A stretch of DNA of 21,196 nt from Wocania_A sp964021735 (GCF_964021735.1 NZ_CAXIBN010000040.1:1-21196), one strand, 5' to 3'; positions 1-7,726 are shown, counted from the stretch's first letter. Numbers and translations: made by a program. The notes: generated by a model from the sequence alone, not told the origin.

Positions 1-671
1 TCTAATTTTTTTGCTAGCATTTCGGCACCAGTATGTATAGGTACGTTAATGCCCATAAACGTATTCCAATGAAACGCTTTATTAATTTTTGGTGATTGAT
101 CGGCCGCAAATCCGTTAATGGTTAATTCACCATCACGTTTTGCTTTAATAAGTGTTGGTATGGTTTCTTTTGTAGTTATTAAATAGCTATTGTATTTGGC
201 CCTAATGCGCTTTATTAAAGCATCAAAATATTTGTTGGCTAATGGTTTGTAAACAGCATAACCTTTGCCTTTCATGTGTTTTTGTAGAATAAAAATCCAC
301 TCAAAATTACCGTAGTGTCCACACATTAAAACAATGCTTCTATTATTGTTTTCATGTTGTTGAATTTCTTCAATATTGGTAAATGTAAAACGCTTTTTCA
401 TTTCTGCTTCAGAAATGGTTAGAGATTTAATAGATTCCAACATCATATCGCAAAAATGATGATAAAACTTTTTAGAAATATGTTTTAATTCCTTTTCAGG
501 TTTATTGGGAAAGCATAATTTTAAATTATCAAAAACTACTTTTTTTCTGTAACCAACAATATGATATATTATCACAAAAATAAAATCAGAAAACAAATAA
601 AGTATTCTAAAAGGTAATATAGAAATTAACCACAAAAACGGATAAACAATAATATAAACTAGAAATTGCAT
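1..671 (-). CDS. Lysophospholipid/lipid A acyltransferase (LpxL/HtrB family), cut by window edge
   Basis: I translated the minus strand from an ATG at 671-669; the frame stays open for 223 codons to the window edge, so the C-terminus is missing. The start has a membrane-anchoring hydrophobic stretch (residues about 3-40, YPFLWLISILPFRILYLFSD). The family's HX4D/E acyltransferase motif appears as GHYGNFEW with His119 and Glu124, and the later DQSP block (191-194) matches the LpxL/HtrB layout. Members transfer an acyl chain to Kdo-lipid A or a related lipid at the inner membrane. The exact substrate cannot be told from sequence; in Bacteroidota such genes are often just called lysophospholipid acyltransferase. 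It is divergent from the rhomboid gene and separated from it by 62 bp. Confidence 0.85.
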   Translation of the reverse strand, partial: MQFLVYIIVYPFLWLISILPFRILYLFSDFIFVIIYHIVGYRKKVVFDNLKLCFPNKPEKELKHISKKFYHHFCDMMLESIKSLTISEAEMKKRFTFTNIEEIQQHENNNRSIVLMCGHYGNFEWIFILQKHMKGKGYAVYKPLANKYFDALIKRIRAKYNSYLITTKETIPTLIKAKRDGELTINGFAADQSPKINKAFHWNTFMGINVPIHTGAEMLAKKL

Positions 672-681
672 TAATTAATTT

Positions 682-689
682 TAGATTTG
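682..689 (+). promoter_or_regulatory. Promoter -7 box for the rhomboid gene
   Basis: TAGATTTG matches TAnnTTTG and predicts a transcript starting near 695, about 40 nt ahead of the rhomboid start. It lies only 6 bp from the opposing -7 box at 696-703, so polymerases on the two strands would compete. Confidence 0.45.
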
Positions 690-695
690 TAGCGA

Positions 696-703
696 CAAAG
701 ATA
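696..703 (-). promoter_or_regulatory. Promoter -7 box for the acyltransferase gene
   Basis: Read on the minus strand this is TATCTTTG, an exact match to the Bacteroidota -7 consensus TAnnTTTG. Transcription would begin near 690 and give a leader of about 20 nt. I see no clear -33 TTG at usual spacing. Confidence 0.5.
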
Positions 704-733
704 TATTAATTTCATTTTAAACCTTAAAACCCT

Positions 734-1384
734 ATGGGCAAATTAGATTTAGTTACAATTATAATTATAGCAGCCAATGTTATTATATCTTATAAAGGTT
801 TTGGTGACTACAGTTTTTTTGAAAAATACAAGTTTAATGTTGGCGCGGTAAAAAGAGGCGAGCAAATTAGAATGTTTAGTTCGGGTTTTTTGCATGCAGA
901 TAATGCACATTTATTTTTTAATATGTTCTCATTATACTTTTTTGCTGATGTAGTTATAAATTCTTTAAACAGATTTAATTTTATATTAGTGTATGTTGGT
1001 AGTTTGCTATTGGGCAGTTTATTATCACTATATTTTCATAAAAACGAATATCATTATAGTGCTGTAGGTGCTAGTGGCGCAGTTTCTGGTGTTATTTATT
1101 CTGCTATTTTATTACAACCAGGAATGAGTTTGTATATGTTTTTTATACCTATCCCGATTCCAGCTTATATTTTCGGAATTGGCTATTTACTATATTCCAT
1201 TTACGGTATGAAAAACAGGATAGGAAATATTGGTCACGATGCTCATTTTGGAGGCGCAGTTGGTGGCTATATAATTACTTTAATATTATCGCCATGGCTC
1301 TTTCAAACCAATTTATTAATGATTGGTTTACTAGCACTACCAATAGTTTTGTTGTATGTTTTGAAGAAAATGGGGAAGATGTAA
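734..1384 (+). CDS. Rhomboid family intramembrane serine protease
   Basis: This 216-residue polytopic membrane protein has the rhomboid signature. HADNAHLFFNM gives the conserved His59 and Asn63 that help form the oxyanion hole. GASG gives catalytic Ser114, and HFGGAVGG gives catalytic His171. About six hydrophobic segments fit the minimal bacterial rhomboid core, with no added cytoplasmic domain. Rhomboids cleave transmembrane substrates inside the inner membrane, but the substrate here is unknown. The ATG at 734 follows an A-rich stretch with no Shine-Dalgarno sequence, as is normal in this phylum. The gene converges on a lipoprotein gene, with a hairpin between them. Confidence 0.93.
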   Translation: MGKLDLVTIIIIAANVIISYKGFGDYSFFEKYKFNVGAVKRGEQIRMFSSGFLHADNAHLFFNMFSLYFFADVVINSLNRFNFILVYVGSLLLGSLLSLYFHKNEYHYSAVGASGAVSGVIYSAILLQPGMSLYMFFIPIPIPAYIFGIGYLLYSIYGMKNRIGNIGHDAHFGGAVGGYIITLILSPWLFQTNLLMIGLLALPIVLLYVLKKMGKM

Positions 1385-1408
1385 TTTATTATTAGTGTTT
1401 AAAAAATT

Positions 1409-1441
1409 AAAAAGCTTACTCAATTAATGAATAAGCCTTTT
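1409..1441. terminator. Possible bidirectional terminator between convergent genes
   Basis: Arms 1409-1418 (AAAAAGCTTA) and 1432-1441 (TAAGCCTTTT) pair over ten positions with one mismatch and a 13-nt loop. The A-run on the left and the T-run on the right would give a U-tract in either direction. This suits its place between the rhomboid stop (1384) and the lipoprotein stop (1465). Confidence 0.45.
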
Positions 1442-1464
1442 GCTAAATAAATTCTTTTAGTTGT

Positions 1465-2253
1465 TTATTCGTAGAAGAAGGCCATTGTAGTGTCTTCTTC
1501 AGGACCCCATCTACTTTCTGTTTTATATATTGAGGTTTTGGGATATTCATTATTATCATAAGTATATTCATATTCATCAAAATAATTAACAGTACCGTCT
1601 TGTATTTCTTTTAAACTAGTTACATTGTTAACGCTCCCATATTCTGCTAGCCCACCAAAGTCAACGCTAATTAGGTTTATAATATCTATGTGTTGTATGT
1701 TTCTCAGAGCTCCTTTTTTATCGTCGTAAGTATATATATACTCGATACTGTCATCATCCCATTTTTCATTCATTATATTTTTTCCTTCAAAAGTGTTGAT
1801 CGAACTATATGAAAAGGTTTCTTGAACAGCATAAGTTCCATAATATACCGATTCGGTCATAGTGTTATCAGAATTGTAAGTGAAAATGTGTTTCTCTGCA
1901 TGATCATTATCTTTTTCAAAAAATATAATATAGCTTCCTAATGTTTCGTCTAGGTTATATTGAATAGTAACATAAGTTTGTAAATCATTACTATCTAAAT
2001 CATCTATCCTTATTAATTTATCATTTTCATAGATATATTTTGTAATATAACCATCCCCAGCATCTACGCTAATTAATTTATTGCCGTCATAGTTAAAGGT
2101 TACTGTATATTCGTCTGCAGTACCTTTGTCATAAACTATTTTTTTTATTAAGGTTGAGTCTGTAGTTTCTTCATCTGGATTATCGACAGATTCAGTATTA
2201 CAAGTAAAAAAAGTAATAGATAATGCAATAAGTAAGAATTGTTTTAATTTCAT
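1465..2253 (-). CDS. Putative lipoprotein of unknown function with repeated Y-D/K-L motifs
   Basis: This 262-residue protein begins with a lysine-containing hydrophobic leader ending in FFTC, so Cys18 is the probable lipidation site. An acidic, Ser/Thr-rich linker follows. The rest is made of short repeated strands such as FNYDGNKLISVDAGDG, YIYENDKLIRID and YTYDDKKGALRNI. These resemble the YD-like repeats of Bacteroidota DUF4595-type and RHS-like lipoproteins, though I cannot assign a family with certainty. It is probably surface or periplasmic and anchored in the outer membrane. The ATG follows an A/T-only tract. It stands alone with its own promoter-like box. No enzymatic motif is visible. 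Confidence 0.8.
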   Translation of the reverse strand: MKLKQFLLIALSITFFTCNTESVDNPDEETTDSTLIKKIVYDKGTADEYTVTFNYDGNKLISVDAGDGYITKYIYENDKLIRIDDLDSNDLQTYVTIQYNLDETLGSYIIFFEKDNDHAEKHIFTYNSDNTMTESVYYGTYAVQETFSYSSINTFEGKNIMNEKWDDDSIEYIYTYDDKKGALRNIQHIDIINLISVDFGGLAEYGSVNNVTSLKEIQDGTVNYFDEYEYTYDNNEYPKTSIYKTESRWGPEEDTTMAFFYE

Positions 2254-2273
2254 TTTATTTTTATTTTAAGCTG

Positions 2274-2281
2274 CAAATATA
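2274..2281 (-). promoter_or_regulatory. Promoter -7 box for the lipoprotein gene
   Basis: On the minus strand this reads TATATTTG, an exact TAnnTTTG match, about 20 bp before the ATG at 2253. Directly upstream of it in the direction of transcription lies the inverted repeat at 2281-2300. Confidence 0.5.
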
Positions 2282-2300
2282 ATTCTTTAAAGAAAGAATT
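2281..2300. repeat. Perfect inverted repeat next to the lipoprotein promoter
   Basis: Arms AATTCTTT (2281-2288) and AAAGAATT (2293-2300) are exact reverse complements around AAAG. The element abuts the -7 box and would sit in the spacer/-33 region of that promoter. It could be an operator, but A/T-rich DNA yields such repeats by chance fairly often. Confidence 0.4.
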
Positions 2301-2505
2301 GTCTTATAATTATTAAAGATTTATTCTAAAAACTAAATAAATATTGCCTTAGTAATTTTAATATGGCATAGCTATTGAATTTATATAATGAAATTTAAAG
2401 CTGTTTATTTGTTAAAATATTAATTTTCAGCTTGTTATAGTTTTTGTAAACCCCAAAAAAATAAAAAGCAATTTGTTTTAATGACAGATTGACTTAAATA
2501 TATAT

Positions 2506-4956
2506 ATGAAGAAATCTAATTTTATATCGCTTGACAGTTTGTCATTACAGGAATTTGATGAAAACTCAGAGTTAATTCCGTTAATGACACCTGAAGATGA
2601 AGAAGAAATAAATAATGAAGAATTACCTGAAACCTTACCAATTCTTTCGTTAAGAAATACCGTGTTATTCCCAGGAGTTGTTATTCCTATTACTGCTGGT
2701 CGCGATGCATCCATCAAATTAATTAACGATGCCAATAAAGGCAGTAAAGTTATTGGAGTGGTGGCTCAAAAAGACGAATCGGTAGAAAATCCAACTGCAA
2801 AAGACATCCACGAAACAGGAACAGTAGCAAGAATACTCCGTGTTTTAAAAATGCCCGATGGTAATGTAACGGTTATTATTCAAGGAAAAAAGCGTTTTAA
2901 AGTAGCCGAGGTTATTACTGAAAAACCTTACATGAATGCTACCATTAGAGATGTTGCAGAAGCAAAACCAGCTGTTAATAATAAAGAGTTCTCTGCCATT
3001 ATAGATTCTATTAAAGATTTAGCGCTTGAGATTATTAAAGAAAACCCAAATATTCCAAGTGAGGCATCTTTTGCTATTAAAAATATAGAGAGTAATTCGT
3101 TTTTAATAAATTTTGTGTCCTCAAACATGAATCTTTCAGTAGAGGAGAAGCAGTCGCTTTTAGAAATGGATAATTTAAAAGAGCGAGCGTTGTCAACACT
3201 TAAGTTTATGAATGTTGAGTTTCAAAAACTAGAGTTGAAAAACGATATCCAATCTAAAGTACAGATGGATATGAGCCAGCAACAGCGCGAATATTTCTTG
3301 CATCAACAAATGAAAACAATTCAAGAAGAATTGGGAGGTGTAAGTCATGATGAAGAAATAGAGGAGATGAAAACGCGTGCTTTAGAAAAGCACTGGGATG
3401 AAGATGTTGAAAAGCATTTTAATAAAGAAATTGCCAAAATGCAACGTATGAATCCGCAAGTAGCAGAATATTCTATACAGCGTAATTATTTAGAGTTGTT
3501 TTTAGATTTGCCATGGAATGAATTCAGCAAAGATAAATTCGATTTAAAACGTGCTATGAAAATTCTAGATCGTGATCATTTTGGTTTAGAAGATGTAAAA
3601 CGCAGAATCATAGAATACTTAGCAGTTTTAAAGTTGCGTAACGATATGAAATCGCCAATTTTATGCTTATATGGGCCTCCTGGAGTTGGTAAAACATCTT
3701 TAGGAAAATCGATTGCAGAAGCTTTAGGAAGAGAATATGTGCGTATTTCATTAGGTGGTTTACGAGACGAAGCTGAAATTCGCGGACACCGTAAAACATA
3801 CATTGGCGCCATGCCTGGGCGTATTATCCAAAGCCTTAAAAAGGCAGGAACATCAAATCCTGTGTTTGTTTTAGATGAAATTGATAAGCTATCAAATTCG
3901 AATCAAGGCGATCCTTCTTCAGCTATGTTAGAAGTTTTAGATCCTGAGCAAAATAGTGAGTTTTATGATAACTTTTTAGAAATGGGTTACGACTTATCCA
4001 AAGTTATGTTTATTGCTACTTCTAATAGTTTATCTACTATTCAACCTGCTTTGCGAGACCGTATGGAAATTATAAATGTTACAGGGTATACCATTGAAGA
4101 AAAGGTAGAAATTGCAAAACGTCATTTATTACCAAAACAGTTAAAAGAACACGGTTTAACTAATAATCATATAAAAATTGGAAAACCTCAATTAGAAAAA
4201 ATTGTTGAGGGTTACACGCGTGAATCTGGAGTTCGTGGGTTAGAAAAGCAAATAGCGAAAATGGTACGATACGCTGCCAAAAATATCGCAATGGAAGACG
4301 CCTATAATGTTAAAATTTCCAATGAAGATATTATTGAAGTTTTAGGTGGACCAAAATTAGAACGCGACAAATACGAAAACAATAATGTTGCTGGTGTTGT
4401 AACAGGCTTAGCGTGGACAAGTGTTGGTGGTGATATTTTGTTTATAGAATCCATACTTTCTAAAGGAAAAGGAACCATGACCATTACTGGAAACCTTGGT
4501 AAGGTAATGAAAGAATCGGCAACTATTGCTATGGAGTATATAAAATCTAATGCGGATGAATTTGGAATAGATGCTGGCATATTTGAAAAATACAATGTGC
4601 ATATTCACGTGCCAGAAGGTGCTACTCCTAAAGACGGACCAAGTGCTGGTGTAACGATGTTAACATCTTTAGTATCATTATTTACACAAAGAAAGGTAAA
4701 GAAAAGTTTAGCCATGACTGGCGAAATTACACTTCGTGGAAAAGTGCTTCCTGTTGGAGGGATTAAAGAGAAAATACTTGCTGCAAAACGTGCTCGTATT
4801 AAAGAAATTTTGCTTTGTGAAGATAATCGTCGTGATATTGAAGAAATTAAACCAGAGTATTTAAAAGGCTTAACGTTTCATTATGTGTCCGATATGAGCG
4901 ATGTTATTAAATTGGCATTAACAAATCAAAAAGTAAAGAATCCGAAGAAATTATAA
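2506..4956 (+). CDS. lon: ATP-dependent protease Lon (LonA type)
   Basis: This 816-residue protein has the full LonA order. An N-terminal substrate-binding LON domain starts near residue 44 (LPILSLRNTVLFPG). A helical region follows, then an AAA+ module with Walker A GPPGVGKTS (390-398, Lys396) and Walker B VFVLDEID (Asp457, Glu458). The C-terminal S16 protease domain has Ser713 in KDGPSAG and Lys756 in GGIKEK; their spacing of 43 residues equals that of the E. coli S679/K722 dyad. It degrades misfolded and regulatory proteins in the cytoplasm. The acidic N-terminal extension (SELIPLMTPEDEEE) is typical of flavobacterial Lon and supports the ATG at 2506. It is monocistronic and ends in a strong terminator. 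I found no exact TAnnTTTG upstream. Confidence 0.98.
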   Translation: MKKSNFISLDSLSLQEFDENSELIPLMTPEDEEEINNEELPETLPILSLRNTVLFPGVVIPITAGRDASIKLINDANKGSKVIGVVAQKDESVENPTAKDIHETGTVARILRVLKMPDGNVTVIIQGKKRFKVAEVITEKPYMNATIRDVAEAKPAVNNKEFSAIIDSIKDLALEIIKENPNIPSEASFAIKNIESNSFLINFVSSNMNLSVEEKQSLLEMDNLKERALSTLKFMNVEFQKLELKNDIQSKVQMDMSQQQREYFLHQQMKTIQEELGGVSHDEEIEEMKTRALEKHWDEDVEKHFNKEIAKMQRMNPQVAEYSIQRNYLELFLDLPWNEFSKDKFDLKRAMKILDRDHFGLEDVKRRIIEYLAVLKLRNDMKSPILCLYGPPGVGKTSLGKSIAEALGREYVRISLGGLRDEAEIRGHRKTYIGAMPGRIIQSLKKAGTSNPVFVLDEIDKLSNSNQGDPSSAMLEVLDPEQNSEFYDNFLEMGYDLSKVMFIATSNSLSTIQPALRDRMEIINVTGYTIEEKVEIAKRHLLPKQLKEHGLTNNHIKIGKPQLEKIVEGYTRESGVRGLEKQIAKMVRYAAKNIAMEDAYNVKISNEDIIEVLGGPKLERDKYENNNVAGVVTGLAWTSVGGDILFIESILSKGKGTMTITGNLGKVMKESATIAMEYIKSNADEFGIDAGIFEKYNVHIHVPEGATPKDGPSAGVTMLTSLVSLFTQRKVKKSLAMTGEITLRGKVLPVGGIKEKILAAKRARIKEILLCEDNRRDIEEIKPEYLKGLTFHYVSDMSDVIKLALTNQKVKNPKKL

Positions 4957-4972
4957 AAAGTTGATTGCTGAA

Positions 4973-4998
4973 GCCTCGACATAGTTCGAGGTTTTTTT
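4973..4998 (+). terminator. Rho-independent terminator of lon
   Basis: CCTCGA (4974-4979) pairs with TCGAGG (4986-4991) around a 6-nt loop and is followed by seven T residues (4992-4998). It starts 17 nt after the lon stop. Confidence 0.9.
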
Positions 4999-5036
4999 AT
5001 GAATTAAAATAAAAGATACTTGCTACCGTTTTAAGA

Positions 5037-5044
5037 TAGATTTG
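5037..5044 (+). promoter_or_regulatory. Promoter -7 box for porQ
   Basis: TAGATTTG fits TAnnTTTG exactly and predicts a start near 5050, about 15 nt before the porQ ATG. It lies between the lon terminator and porQ, so porQ has its own promoter. A TTG at 5020-5022 is closer than the usual -33 spacing. Confidence 0.5.
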
Positions 5045-5064
5045 TTTACTTTGTAACAGTAAAT

Positions 5065-6084
5065 ATGCTAAGGAAAATTATCACTATTTTTTGCTCGTTT
5101 GTAGTCAGCTCAACTTTTGCTCAAGTTGGAGGTGAGGCTACTTACCAGTTTCTTAATTTGGTATCATCACCACGTCAAGCGGCATTAGGTGGTAAAGTGT
5201 TAACTAATGTGGATTACGATGTTACCCAAGCCCTATATAATCCAGCAACGATTAATGTTGAAATGGATAATCAATTAGCTATTAATTATACGAGTTATTT
5301 AGGTGGTATTAGTTATGGTACTGCAGCTTATGCTTATACTATTGATAGGCGTACGCAAACTTTTCACGCAGGTGTTACTTATATAAATTATGGTTCTTTT
5401 GAAGGCTATGATGAAAACGGTAACAAAACAGGAACATTTACAGGTAACGAAGCCGCTTTATCAATGGGTTATGCATTACAAATTGGGTATTCCGATTTTT
5501 ATTTCGGAACAAATTTAAAATTAATTACCTCTAAATTAGAGCAATATAGTTCGTTTGGTGCTTCGGTAGATTTAGGATTATTATATATAAATGAAGATTT
5601 AGATTTTCATGCTGCTGTTGCCGTTAGAAACTTAGGAACTCAAATAACAACTTATGCAGGTTTAAATGAGCCCTTGCCTTTTGAAGTCGATTTTGGCATG
5701 TCGCAGACTTTAGAACACGTACCTATTCGCTGGCATGTTACCTTCGAGAATCTTCAAGATTGGCCTATTGCAAGACCAAACCCTGCGAGAACGACAAGCG
5801 ATTTAAGTGGGAATCAATCTAACGAAAAAATTGGATTTTTAGGACAAGTAATTAGGCATACTATTTTAGGTGCAGAACTTTTCCCCCAAGGCGGATTTAA
5901 TATCAGATTAGGTTATAATTTTCGTAGAAGTGAAGAACTTCGAATATTAGATCAACGCAATTTTTCAGGTTTGTCTGCAGGTATTTCAATAAAAATGAAC
6001 AAAATGCGCTTTAGTTACACGCATGCTAAATATACAAGCGCAGCTAATTCTAACTTTTTTGGTTTGCAAATAGATTTACAATAA
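5065..6084 (+). CDS. porQ: Type IX secretion system protein PorQ
   Basis: This 339-residue protein has a signal peptide probably cut after TFA (Ala19|Gln20). A FadL-like outer-membrane beta-barrel follows, seen as alternating aromatic and glycine-rich strands. The early SSPRQAALGGKVLT and later LYNPA segments are typical of PorQ. PorQ is an outer-membrane component of the T9SS attachment/shuttle complex; in Porphyromonas it works with PorU, PorV and PorZ to release the C-terminal signal of cargo and attach A-LPS. It fits with the type-B sorted surface protein at the other end of this window. The ATG at 5065 is supported by the complete signal peptide. Confidence 0.93.
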   Translation: MLRKIITIFCSFVVSSTFAQVGGEATYQFLNLVSSPRQAALGGKVLTNVDYDVTQALYNPATINVEMDNQLAINYTSYLGGISYGTAAYAYTIDRRTQTFHAGVTYINYGSFEGYDENGNKTGTFTGNEAALSMGYALQIGYSDFYFGTNLKLITSKLEQYSSFGASVDLGLLYINEDLDFHAAVAVRNLGTQITTYAGLNEPLPFEVDFGMSQTLEHVPIRWHVTFENLQDWPIARPNPARTTSDLSGNQSNEKIGFLGQVIRHTILGAELFPQGGFNIRLGYNFRRSEELRILDQRNFSGLSAGISIKMNKMRFSYTHAKYTSAANSNFFGLQIDLQ

Positions 6085-6145
6085 TAGTATTCAGTAAACA
6101 GTCGTAGTATCCAAGCTCACTCAAACAAATTATTTTCATTTTAGC

Positions 6146-6193
6146 AATAATTAAAGTGATTAGTGTTTCTTACTTTAGTGCACTTTAATTATT
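6146..6193. repeat. 13-bp perfect inverted repeat upstream of cmk
   Basis: AATAATTAAAGTG (6146-6158) and CACTTTAATTATT (6181-6193) are exact reverse complements, separated by 22 bp. No T-tract follows, so it is not a standard terminator. The spacer carries TACTTTAG (6171-6178), one mismatch from TAnnTTTG, so the arms may flank the cmk promoter. If it is transcribed, it forms a stem-loop ending 21 nt before the cmk ATG. Confidence 0.6.
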
Positions 6194-6214
6194 TTAGGCA
6201 CATCAAATTAAAAA

Positions 6215-6910
6215 ATGAATAAAATCACAATAGCCATAGATGGCTTTTCTTCAACCGGAAAAAGTACCGTAGCAAAACAAATAGCAAAACATTTGGGGTA
6301 TGTGTATGTCGATTCTGGTGCCATGTATAGAGCCATAACGTTTTATGCGATGCAAAATGGTTTGATTAGTGATGATGACTTTAATAAAGAAGCACTTATA
6401 TATCAATTACCAAAAATTAATATCAGTTTTAAATTCAATGAAAACTTAGGTTTTGCTGAAGTGTATTTAAATGAAGAAAATATTGAAAAACAAATACGAA
6501 CTTTAGAGGTTTCAAGTTTTGTTAGTAAAGTGGCTACGGTTTCAGAAGTACGTGAGCAACTAGTAAAACAACAACAGAAAATGGGAGAAGATAAAGGTGT
6601 GGTTATGGATGGTCGAGACATTGGCACTGTTGTTTTTCCGAAAGCTGAACTTAAAATATTTATGACGGCTTCAGCTGAAACTAGAGCTCAAAGGCGTTAT
6701 GAAGAGCTTATTGGACGTGGTGATGATGTTGATTACAATGCTGTTTTAAAGAATGTACAAGAGCGTGATTATATAGATTCTAATAGAAAAGATTCTCCTT
6801 TAGTAAAAGCCGATGATGCTATAGAAATTGATAATTCTAATTTATCATTACAAGAACAATTCGATAAGGTTTTACAGCTAGTAAAAATGACAGCAGGAAA
6901 TTGTGAGTAA
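6215..6910 (+). CDS. cmk: (d)CMP kinase
   Basis: This protein phosphorylates CMP and dCMP with ATP in pyrimidine nucleotide salvage and RNA turnover. Its 231 residues match the family length. The P-loop is GFSSTGKS (10-17). The CMP-binding block is DSGAMYR (33-39), GRDIGT lies at 133-138, and the lid arginines lie around RDYIDSNRKDSPL (184-196). The start ATG is at 6215 after AATTAAAAA, with no Shine-Dalgarno sequence. It follows porQ by 130 bp that contain the large inverted repeat. The cmk-rpsA neighbourhood common in bacteria is kept here, apart from a small gene on the other strand in between. Confidence 0.96.
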   Translation: MNKITIAIDGFSSTGKSTVAKQIAKHLGYVYVDSGAMYRAITFYAMQNGLISDDDFNKEALIYQLPKINISFKFNENLGFAEVYLNEENIEKQIRTLEVSSFVSKVATVSEVREQLVKQQQKMGEDKGVVMDGRDIGTVVFPKAELKIFMTASAETRAQRRYEELIGRGDDVDYNAVLKNVQERDYIDSNRKDSPLVKADDAIEIDNSNLSLQEQFDKVLQLVKMTAGNCE

Positions 6911-7026
6911 GTATTAATTGCAGTTTTCAGTTTTTAAAATTATTTGCGAATTTGTGACAGCTAAAAAAACGAATCTTTAACTTAATAAAAATCCGCTTTT
7001 AAAATGTTTTATCTTAAACCTTTTTA

Positions 7027-7404
7027 TCAATTCGGAATAATCAATTCTTGATTTGGATAAATTAAATCTGGGTTTTTTAAAATATCTGAGTTTGCTTTAA
7101 AAATATCCTGGTATTTTGAAGCTTTCCCATAATACTGAACAGCTATTTTTCCTAAAGTTTCACCACTTTTTACAGTATGTCTGTGGTAAACACTTTTATC
7201 AGCTATTTTAATATCTGCCATAATATCGGTTGGGTTTTCGCCTCCAACAGCTTTAATTTCATCCCAAAGCAGGTTTTTTTCGTATGGTGTTTTGGCGGTT
7301 CCCCAAACTTTTAAAACGCCATTTTCTTCTTGTACATCACCGTTTTGTATGTTTAATTTTTGCCCTAAATCTAGTACAGATTGGTACTTTTCTTTCATTG
7401 TCAT
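7027..7404 (-). CDS. BON-LysM domain protein (Kbp/YgaU-like)
   Basis: This 125-residue protein has no signal peptide. Residues about 5-68 look like a BON domain (VQEENGVLKVWGTAKTPYEK). Residues 75-124 are a clear LysM domain (HTVKSGETLGKIAVQYYG through LIYPNQELIIP). The architecture matches E. coli Kbp (YgaU), a cytosolic potassium-binding protein, although many homologues are simply called LysM peptidoglycan-binding proteins. The lack of an export signal argues against a cell-wall role unless it leaves by another route. Met1 and Met3 are both possible starts. It is convergent with cmk and divergent from rpsA, and appears to be transcribed alone. Confidence 0.88.
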   Translation of the reverse strand: MTMKEKYQSVLDLGQKLNIQNGDVQEENGVLKVWGTAKTPYEKNLLWDEIKAVGGENPTDIMADIKIADKSVYHRHTVKSGETLGKIAVQYYGKASKYQDIFKANSDILKNPDLIYPNQELIIPN

Positions 7405-7453
7405 AGTGTTATATTTAATTATTTATCAAGCTAAATATAGTAAAAGGACTTTC

Positions 7454-7471
7454 AAAAAAAACGTTTTTTTT
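7454..7471. repeat. A8-CG-T8 perfect palindrome
   Basis: AAAAAAAACGTTTTTTTT is an 18-bp perfect palindrome in the divergent region between the LysM gene and rpsA. Phased A and T tracts bend DNA, so it may act as an upstream activating element for the strong rpsA promoter about 75 bp away. It could also be low-complexity drift. Confidence 0.4.
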
Positions 7472-7544
7472 ACTTTAATTACAGTTCTAATACTCAGTAG
7501 TTTAAAATAGTTTAATCAAATTAGGCTAATTTATTGAAAATATG

Positions 7545-7552
7545 TATTTTTG
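7545..7552 (+). promoter_or_regulatory. Promoter -7 box for rpsA
   Basis: TATTTTTG matches TAnnTTTG and is followed by CAC. Transcription from here would start near 7556-7559 and give a leader of roughly 170 nt, unusually long beside the other genes in this window. Confidence 0.55.
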
Positions 7553-7558
7553 CACTCC

Positions 7559-7726
7559 TTTTAGCGAATTATCGGAAAGATAAAAGGGATTGAAACTTAA
7601 AATAAATAACACTTCTGTGTGTTAATTGCTTAAATCTTCCGAGGCATACAGAATACAAAAACGTAGTGTAATCATAAATTTCTGCGAAGACGGAAATATT
7701 AAATTACAATTACATAATTATTTTAA
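7559..7726 (+). promoter_or_regulatory. Structured rpsA mRNA leader with alternative pairings
   Basis: The leader contains a small hairpin TATC-GGAAA-GATA (7570-7582) and a second, TAACAC/GTGTTA (7607-7612 with 7619-7624). It also has a nested pairing: TTCCG (7637-7641) with CGGAA (7691-7695), enclosing CAGAA (7649-7653) with TTCTG (7680-7684). The same TTCCG can instead pair with an upstream CGGAA (7573-7577), which would dissolve the first hairpin and the long-range stem. This three-element arrangement is the form expected of a translational or transcriptional switch. Autoregulation of S1 through its own leader is known in Enterobacteria; whether this leader does the same is inference. Confidence 0.5.

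Noticed and set aside
2928..4608. Several minus-strand open frames within lon
   Set aside because: They are antisense shadows of a highly conserved coding sequence with no recognisable domains.
6171..6178. TACTTTAG as a firm cmk promoter
   Set aside because: It misses the conserved T of TTTG, so I mention it only as context for the inverted repeat and do not list it as a promoter.
7292..7510. Plus-strand open frame across the LysM gene
   Set aside because: It is the antisense of a well-supported gene, and its tail is low-complexity intergenic sequence.
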